64,000 nt of DNA, from contig CM018683.1 in assembly GCA_009363875.1 (NCBI GenBank), positions 49,837,711-49,901,710 on the forward strand. The letters are read 5' to 3'. The DNA comes from Mikania micrantha (Eukaryota > Streptophyta > Magnoliopsida > Asterales > Asteraceae). Under the pieces are notes generated by a model. The model saw nothing but the letters and a program-made list of their open reading frames with translations. It searched no databases and was not told where the DNA came from. Below, one piece after another: positions 56,688 to 64,000 of the stretch. Position 1 is the stretch's first letter. The number at the start of each line of letters is the position of its first letter. Both the position numbers and the translations under genes were made by a program.

Positions 56688-59350
56688 TGTCACACCCCCA
56701 ATTTTCAACTAACGGAATCATACCGTTTGGGACGTGACAAACCAGGATCTCAGATCATTAGACATAACGAAGACCTCTATATGAATTTCAAAACATAATT
56801 TGGTCTAAAACTGTAATATCAAAGTTCTAGCGTTGCGGAAACGTTTTTAAAACATAAACAATCATAACAGTTTGAAAACTGTAAATTACAAAACAAAGTT
56901 TCAAATGTTCAAATCCAAATGACAGAAATGTAAAACATGCATGCGACTCGATCTCCTAGTCCATGCCTGCTTGCTTGTGTACCTTAGCGTCCTGAGAAAA
57001 CATGTAAATCAAGTCAACACAAAGGTTGGTACTCACACAGGTTTAAGTATTCACAATGTTTGAAACAAATTTTTGAACAAAATGTTGCAGATAACATAAT
57101 CACACATGCATAGTCATGATAACTAGTCATTTATACTATTTACATAAGTGGTCGACACCGAAGCTGACTGTTGCATGCTAACGCATGTTTTGCCTTGCCA
57201 CTATTGTCTAGCACAAACAATAGTAATGTGAATTGGCTAGTCAAACACTTGCGTAGATCCCATCTACCAAGTGAGGTTTGTCAAACCTAATAGATCTATT
57301 TCCAACTACCACGCTTTGCACTACGGCAAACTAAACGGTTCGAAATGTAAGGACTTGTAATGCTATGTTCACACTTAGTGTAAACAGCTAACTCATGCAA
57401 GTGATATGTATGTAAAATGTTTGTTGCACATGTTTTCTCCCCCAAAACAGTTAAAATAAGAAAAGGGGCCGTGTACGCACCTTTGATAGCAATAGAATGA
57501 TCACACACGTGAAATCGCGTAGAAAATCCTCTACGAATAACCTGTGTTTTAACAATAACTAAGTGTTATTCGGGATGTCATCTTGTGTTTGAAATCACAT
57601 ACGTGTCAACACACGTATGTTAGAGTGTTAGAAATGTATGTACGCGTAACTTTGAAATCGTTTAATAAAATCATATCATCGTTTATGATTTATTTAAACA
57701 AGCGTAATTATACGTGATTTCGTTTTCGAGTTAAAACATGAATTTTATTATTTCAAAGTGTTTGTATTCCCGTTACGGTTCCAACGCAACTCGAACGGGT
57801 TAAATTGGAATTCTAACGAAGAAGTTATGAATTAAAAACCAAGATTGGGTTTATATCTCAAAAACTATAAGAGGCAGGGTTCGAACCCTTGACCTCATGC
57901 ACCAATTACCCACCAACTACCAATCCAACCAACTAAACTTTTGTGTTAGAATCTGATTCTTAATCCCTTTAAGCATGCATCGATTGATTCCCCTCTGTTT
58001 ATGCTTAACTGAACCCAAATGGGTTCCAATTGACACACGATTCGATCATCAATGACCATGAAACCATAGGGTTATGTTTTCAATGACCAAATCGAGTTCA
58101 AACCTTTTTCCAATTGTTCTAATTCATCGAATTCGCTACTGTTTTTCAACAAAATCATGGTTATGCTTAGTCGGATTCCTCTGAAACTAATGGTAACAAT
58201 TAATTTGAGAAACACATTCGTTCATATCAAAATCCCCAAAACCTTTTATGTTCGAAGCCCTAGAATTCGAACTTGTAAAATTCGTTATTGTCAATTGCAC
58301 TTAACAGAGGGATATCATCAACCACTTGATTTCGCAGCTATCTGCACCATTTAATTAGATTATAAATCTCCTTTGAATCGAATTCCCCAAATCGTTTTTA
58401 TCATAAGAACCCTAGATTTGAAATCATTCAAATCGTTGTTGTTTTCCAAGATTAACTTAGGAATTTCTATAAAAAGAGTATTCCGAAACCTTCTGTAAAC
58501 TTTAATTTGATTTTAACAGTCGTTTGAATCAAAACCCCCAAACCATTTTAACTCAAGAACCCTAGAAATCAAAATCCCAGAATTCGTACTTGTTTGATGA
58601 ATTTAACATATGGATTTCCTTAAACTAAGGATTTCGAAGCTCTCTGTGTCAATTAATTTCATACTTAAACTCAATTTAACAGAAACCCCCAAATCGTTAA
58701 TACGAAGAACCCTAGAATCTAAAATCTTATATTTCGATGTTTAAAGCCGAAATTGAGATAGGATTACTCTTAGTCGGTTGTTTTAGGTTGTGTAGGGATG
58801 GATTCTTACCTGGTTTGATGCCCAATTGACGTGGTTCGACTAGAAGGTGAAGTTCGGCCCAAGTCCCGATCGAATTCTTCTTCCCACGCTTCTGAAATCG
58901 ATTGGTTGTGTGTAGAATTCTCTAAGGGTGCCGATTTAGTGTTCTAAGAGCTCAATTTAGTGAAATGTTATCGAATTACATGACTTTTGTGTTTACAATT
59001 GACGGTTTCGTCTTTTGGTTTCATTTGGCCATTAATTCGACGAATTAATTACACCATAACGTATGTAAACGGTTAGTAATCATCAGGGTGATGATTATAA
59101 CAGGTTTAATTTGATTATGATTGCCTATTGATAAAAATTTCAACATCAATTTGATAAACCCACTCAAATTTTGACTCTAATAGTCAAAATTGATAATTTT
59201 TCATAATTCAAACATTAATCCTTATAATTTAAATGTTTGCAAACCCATATTTTTCAAATTTGCACCTTATACATTGATATTTAAAGATTTCATACAATCT
59301 ATGTTAAAGTTTGGTTAGTGAGGTTAATCCTGAAATGCCGAATTGTCACA
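56688..59350 (-). repeat. Element D 5' LTR
   Basis: The LTR is 2663 bp; on the minus strand it starts TGTGACAATTCGG and ends GGGGGTGTGACA. The half nearest the primer site closely resembles E, including the intron-like block (57480-56992) and TTTGGGGGAGAAAACATGTG. The U3 half is different from E and lacks the GGCCCA cluster. A different tRNA-like segment lies at 57871-57937. Confidence 0.92.
57871..57937 (-). other. tRNA-like segment in element D LTR
   Basis: On the minus strand TTAGTTGGTTGGATTGGTAG resembles an A box. AAGGGTTCGAACCCT, a perfect short palindrome, resembles a B box and T arm about 40 bases on. It lies at the equivalent LTR position to the segment in E but with quite different sequence. 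No complete cloverleaf is evident. Confidence 0.45.
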
Positions 59351-59951
59351 CTTGGATTGATATGGCGGGAGGCAGCATGTTAGCTTCGGTTGTGAACCCG
59401 CATATGATATAAAACATATTGACTAGCTATCAATTGATATTGCATTGTATTGAAAAGTAGACCTGCAACCTTTACTTTAAACATTTTGATGTTTACTGCT
59501 GATATAAAACATGTGTTCTCACCAGCCTTTGTGTTGACTCTTTACTCGCATGTTTTCTCAGGTAACTATCGCATGCGCACAAGGAATAGGATGCTAGGCT
59601 GGAGTCACGTGCATTTGTTTAAGTGTCTTAGTCTATTAAACATTTTTATCATGTGGTTGTGTTCTTATGTATTCTTAGACATCTTTAATCGCTTCCGCAA
59701 CGATTGATACTCATCATTTTGAAAAACTGTTTTGAGTTAACGCTTTCGCTATTTTTGAGTGTTAAATTTGTTTTGATAACCTACACTTACTTCCGCAACT
59801 CAGATTTTACTAAGCTGTTTTATCCAAATTATTGGATGTATGTATGAAACCATACATATAGGTCTCGCATGTTTTTTGACCGGAGACTGCGATCCTGACA
59901 ATCTGTTGTTGCTCGCGCCCCAGAAGGGACGGGATTTCTCGGGGTGCGACA
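59351..59951 (+). repeat. Element C LTR 2, right part
   Basis: It begins with the CTTGG duplication, continues the LTR 1 sequence (GATTGATATGGCGGG) and ends CTCGGGGTGCGACA. It contains the acceptor-like TTTTCTCAG|G near 59562. What follows is a primer site and a second internal region, not flanking DNA. Confidence 0.93.
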
Positions 59952-59954
59952 TAT

Positions 59955-59967
59955 TGGTATCTGAGCC
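59955..59967 (+). other. Element C primer binding site, copy 2
   Basis: TGGTATCTGAGCC, with the same deviant T as copy 1. The paired leader hairpins follow at about 60114-60160. Confidence 0.85.
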
Positions 59968-60226
59968 TCCGGTTATTGCGAATTAAGTTTTCATTTAGTG
60001 AACTTAGTCTATAACCGCTAGTCTCCGCACAACACATAGAGCTTAGTATTATGATACTGGCGTACATGATTTCACACACACTTATTATGCGCATTATAGC
60101 AAGTGGCGTCATCGCCGTCACCGCATGTGGCTGCACATGACGGGGAAGAGCCGATAGCTCTACATATTTCTTTACAATACCCACCGCACACACTGCATTA
60201 ATCAAACACTAACACTTATTCTCGCT

Positions 60227-61477
60227 ATGAAGATCATGGCTGGAAGACGTGGAGGACGCAGGAATGAGGGCGGACGTGGAAACATCAACCTGACACAAGC
60301 TGAGTTGAATGCCCTCATCAACGAACGGGTTGATGAGGTACTTGCTGCACGGGAAGCTGCCCGTAACCAAAACCCACTAAACCAAGGTGATGAATGTGTT
60401 CATACTCACGTTGCACCACAATCACCCGTTTCTAATTCAACACATGTACCCGATACTTAACCCAACTCTACTCTTTGCTATCTCAGGAGCAAATCCTAAC
60501 CAACCTCTCTGCACGTTCAAGATGTTCCTGGATTGCAAACCCCATTCATTCAGCGGCACTGAGGGAGTCGTTGGGCTATTACGCTGGATTGAGAAGGCGG
60601 AATCAGCTTTCGCCATGAGCAACTGCAGGAATGTGGATAGGGTCAAGTTCGCTGCAGGGACATTCGAGGGAGCTGCCCTCACTTGGTGGAATGCCAACGT
60701 CCAGAACCTAGGGCTTGATGCAGCCAACGCTCTGCCTTGGGATAATTTTAAACAAATGTTGAACCGCGAATACTGCCCACGTGGTGAAGTGCAGAAACTG
60801 GAAACGGAATTCTGGCACCATAAAATGATTGGTTCCGAGGTTGAGGCTTACCACCTCAAATTCAGGGCATGGTACTTTTTCCTGACCCCATCACCATGCA
60901 ACACACTGTGCGACTAGCCCACAAGCTCACTGACTCGGCTGTTGCACAAGGACTCTTACCACCTCGTGGTGCTGTGACCACAACCAATGACAAGAACAAA
61001 CGCAAATGGGATGACACCCTAAGCAAGACTTCCACTCTCCAACCACCACCACAACTGCGCAAGTTTGGATCGACCCAAGCTTATGCCCCACCCATCCCAA
61101 CCACTCAAAACCAAGGGGGCTGTGCGGGAAAACAGCCCAAATGCCACAAGTGCAACTTCCATCATGCACAGGGTCCGTGTGGCCGTTTCCAATGCCAGCG
61201 CTGCAGAAAAGGGGGACATGCAGCCAAAGACTGCAGGGGTGAGCTAATGACAAAGACCCCACAGCCACAACAACAGCAACAACTTGAAGCACCAAAGGGT
61301 TGCTTCGAATGTGGCAAACGAGGGCATTTCAAGAAGGATTGCCCACACCTGAAAAACAACAACAACAACCAACAGAACAACAACAATGGGAACAATGGCA
61401 CCAGCCTTCTTGATTGGAGCCAAGGAGGCCAGAAGGGATCCCAACCTTGCAACCGGTACGTATCTCTTGAACGATAA
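60227..61477 (+). pseudogene. Element C gag-nucleocapsid, copy 2
   Basis: It has the same layout as copy 1: Gly/Arg-rich N-terminus, intron-like 60387-60486, Retrotrans_gag domain and zinc knuckles. The Trp codon that is a stop in copy 1 is intact here. A private 88-bp deletion near 60850 removes the end of the capsid domain and shifts the frame. The equivalent copy 1 segment is flanked by TTAC repeats (33071 and 33159). The frame after the deletion ends at 61477 and pol is again +1. One knuckle has Arg for Gly (CQRCRKGGHAAKDC). Confidence 0.9.
60387..60486 (+). other. Putative spliceosomal intron in element C gag, copy 2
   Basis: The 100-bp segment starts AACCAAG|GTGATGAATG and ends GCTATCTCAG|GAGCAAA, a better acceptor than in copy 1. 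It is frame-preserving when removed. The one-base length difference from copy 1 lies just before the acceptor, where it would not matter if spliced. Confidence 0.65.
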
Positions 61478-63629
61478 TTATGCTTCGGTATTGTTTGATA
61501 CGGGATCTGAGAAAAGATTTGTATCTAAGGATTTTAGTGAGATACTTGCCATTACCCCAACACACTTAGAGGTTGAATATACAGTAGAGCTAGCTGATGG
61601 TAAATTAATTGTGACTAAGCACATTCTGAAAGAATGCACTTTAGAGCTAGCAGGACATAAATTTAAGATTGACCTCATGCCAGTTACACTAGGTAGTATT
61701 GATGTCGTAGTGGGCATGGATTGGTTGTCTGAAAACCAGGCTGATATCATTTGCCACGAAAAAGTTGTGCGCATACCTCTCCCTAGCGGAGAAACTCTAG
61801 ACATCAGGGGCTAAAGGAGTGACACTCCTCTGAACATCATCTCGTGCATGGAAGCTCACAAATGCTTACAAAAGGGATACACAGCCATTCTGGCGCTTAT
61901 CACCGACAAGACTGAAGAGGAGAATAAAATCGAAGACATCCCAGTCGTATGCGACTATCATGACGTATTCCCTGAGGATCTACCAGGACTACCACCACCT
62001 CGACAAGTGGAGTTCCGCATAGATCTTGTGCCGGGAGCAGCACCCATCACACGGGCACCATATCGACTTGCACCTTCGGAGATGCAGGATCTGTCCAATC
62101 AACTGCAAGAGCTGTTGGACAAAGGTTTCATTAGACCAAGCTTCTCACCCTGGGGAGCTCCGGTCTTATTCATAAAGAAGAAGGATGGAACTTTCCGCAT
62201 GTGCATTGACTATCGGGAATTAAACAAAGTAACAATCAAGAACCGTTACCCCTTACCCCGCATTGACGATTTGTTCGATCAAATACAAGGATCGAGTTAT
62301 TATTCTAAGATCGATCTGCGATCTGGGTATCATCAGCTACGGATTCAGGATGAAGATATCCCCAAGACTGCTTTTCGCACTCGGTATGGCCATTACGAGT
62401 TTTTGGTTATGCCGTTTGGGCTGACAAACACACCCGCAGTATTCATGGATCTCATGAATAGAGTGTGCAAACCATACCTCGACAAGTTCATAATTGTCTT
62501 CATAGATGATATTCTCATCTACTCCAAAACCCAGGAGGAACACAAAGAGCATCTTCAATTGGCTCTTGAACTGCTACGGAAAGAGAAGCTGTAAGCTAAA
62601 CTCTCAAAATGCGACTTTTGGATTCGAGAAGTCCAATTATTGGGACACCTTGTTAATGAACAAGGACTACATGTGGATAAATCCAGGATAGAGGCAATCA
62701 AGAACTGGGAAGCACCAAAGACCCCAACTGAGGTGCGACAATTCCTAGGCTTGGCAATCTATTATCGACGATTTATCGAAGGATTTTCAAAGATAGCCCA
62801 ACCACTCACAGCTTTAACCCAAAAAGACAAGAAATATATCTGGACTGAAAAACAAGAAGTTGCATTCCATCTTCTCAAGCAGAAGCTCTGTAGTGCACCT
62901 ATCCTATCTCTTCCTGATGGAACGGACGATTTCGTTGTATATTGCGATGCCTTGATACAAGGGCTCGGCTGCGTGCTGATGCAACGAGAAAAGGTGATCG
63001 CATATGGTTCTCGACAACTGAAAGTCCACGAGAAGAACTACACCACCCACGACTTGGAACTTGGAGCCATGGTATTTGCACTCAAGATCTGGAGACACTA
63101 CCTGTACGGAACAAAGTGCACGATATACACTAATCATAAGAGTCTCCAACACATATTCGAGCCGAAGGATTTGAACATGCGACAGCGTCGCTGGCTCGAA
63201 CTCCTAAACGACTATGAGTGTGCTATCAAGTATCACCCGTGGAAGGCCAATGTAGTGGCCGATGCCCTAAGCCGGAAAAACACATCGAAACCCAAGAGGG
63301 TACGAGCCTTACAGCTCACCATCCATCCTAACCTCCCTGAGCAGTTACGTAATGCCCAGGTGGAGGCACTTAAGCCTGAAAACTTAGCGGCCGAATCACT
63401 GAGGGGAATGGAGCAACACCTTAAAGTAAAAGCCGATGGTTTACAAAATTTCATGGAACGCGTCTGGGTTCCACATTACGGAAACCTACGTGACCTTGTG
63501 ATGGACGAGGCTTACAAATCTCGGTATTCCATTCACCCTAGATCTGATAAGATGTATCATGATCTGAAGGTACTTTATTGGTGGCCACACATGAAAGCCG
63601 ACATCGCCACCTATGTGGGAAATGCTTGA
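61386..63629 (+). pseudogene. Element C pol, copy 2 (protease to integrase zinc region)
   Basis: It runs from protease (LFDTGSEKRF) through RT (MPFGLTNTPAVF, FIDDILIYS) and RNase H to integrase. Private stops are TAA 61812-61814 and TAA 62592-62594. The one-base deletion in the integrase zinc region that ends the frame at 63629 is shared with copy 1. RNase H has YTNHKSL (AAT 63132-63134) and the site reads HPWKAN where B and E have HPGKAN, both shared with copy 1. The Trp codon lost in copy 1 (34930) is intact here. Confidence 0.92.
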
Positions 63630-64000
63630 ATTGTGCGAAAGTCAAGATCGAGTACCAGAAACCATCTAGATTATTCACACAACCTGAGATCCCCATGTGG
63701 AAATGGGAACAAATATCCATAGATTTCATCACCAAATTACCCCGTACTCCTAGTGGATGTGACACTATCTGGGTAATTGTGGACCGACTGACTAAATCAA
63801 CACATTTCCTCGCGATCAAGGAAAATGACAAAATGGAAAAGCTAGCCAGAATCTATGTCAAGGAAGTAGTCTCACGACATGGAGTGCCAATCTCCATCAT
63901 TTCTAATCGAGACGCCAGATTCACTTCTAACTTCTGGAAATCATTGCAAAAGTCGCTTGGTACGCGGTTGGATATGAGTATAGCATACCATTCGCAAACA
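63630..64000 (+). pseudogene. Element C integrase core, copy 2, runs off the window
   Basis: After the frameshift the integrase core continues with ISIDFITKLP and ISNRDARF, where Asn replaces the second catalytic Asp (63905-63907) as in copy 1. The window ends just before the catalytic Glu motif. The rest of the element lies outside. Confidence 0.88.

Larger units (their letters stand above)
39364..59350 (-). mobile_element. Element D: Ty3/gypsy chromovirus, minus strand, contains element E
   Basis: It is bounded by TGTCACACC on the left and TTGTCACA on the right, with CTTGG duplications. On the minus strand the order is 5' LTR (59350-56688), primer site, ORF1, gag-pol, then a truncated 3' LTR. 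Element E interrupts pol. Without E it would be about 7.9 kb. The integrase core, chromodomain, polypurine tract and the 5' part of its 3' LTR are deleted. It is of the same general lineage as E. Confidence 0.92.

Noticed and set aside
1..64000. Host protein-coding genes, rRNA or CRISPR-like arrays
   Set aside because: All substantial coding stretches belong to gypsy or CACTA elements; the short tandem arrays have no spacers and are minisatellites.

Overview
The window is plant nuclear DNA made almost entirely of transposable elements; I see no host gene. The polyproteins are Ty3/gypsy chromoviruses, probably Tekay/Del-like: order gag, protease, RT, RNase H, integrase, then a C-terminal chromodomain-like segment. 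Most primer sites match the initiator-Met tRNA type. The two-part zinc-knuckle gag resembles elements I associate with the daisy family (Asteraceae). That assignment is from recall, not a search.

Layout, left to right. Element A (+, 1-3925) is a decayed gypsy copy whose pol is cut inside RT and joined to its 3' LTR. Element B (+, 3926-24420) sits in that LTR. It is a tandem array, LTR-internal-LTR-internal-LTR plus 65 bp, with an exact 9147-bp period; both internal copies carry the same stops and frameshift. At 24421 the array breaks into a CACTA (En/Spm) remnant with its repeat-rich 3' region (to about 29458). Element C (+, 29459 to the window end) is a second shared-LTR tandem array: LTR, internal, LTR, then a second internal running off the window. 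The middle LTR of C is split by element D (-, 39364-59350, target duplication CTTGG). D is itself split in pol by element E (-, 41151-53196, target duplication TAACC). E is the best preserved: one stop in a 1523-codon gag-pol. Insertion order is C, then D, then E; the C duplication was probably also before D, and B came after A.

The most interesting signals are non-coding or accessory: (1) two independent shared-LTR tandem arrays whose copies share lesions; (2) an extra ORF upstream of gag in B, D and E (acidic N-terminus, basic patch, coiled coil; in B a C-terminal hydrophobic segment); (3) a block conserved across divergent LTRs that looks like a splice donor and acceptor about 490-535 bp apart; (4) a likely 100-bp spliceosomal intron inside gag of C; (5) a hairpin beside the polypurine tract with a compensatory base-pair change; (6) a leader hairpin in B with a palindromic loop, like a dimerisation or packaging element; (7) tRNA-like segments and dense TGGGCC motifs inside LTRs of D and E.

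All functional statements are read from sequence and family knowledge; no search or folding program was run.
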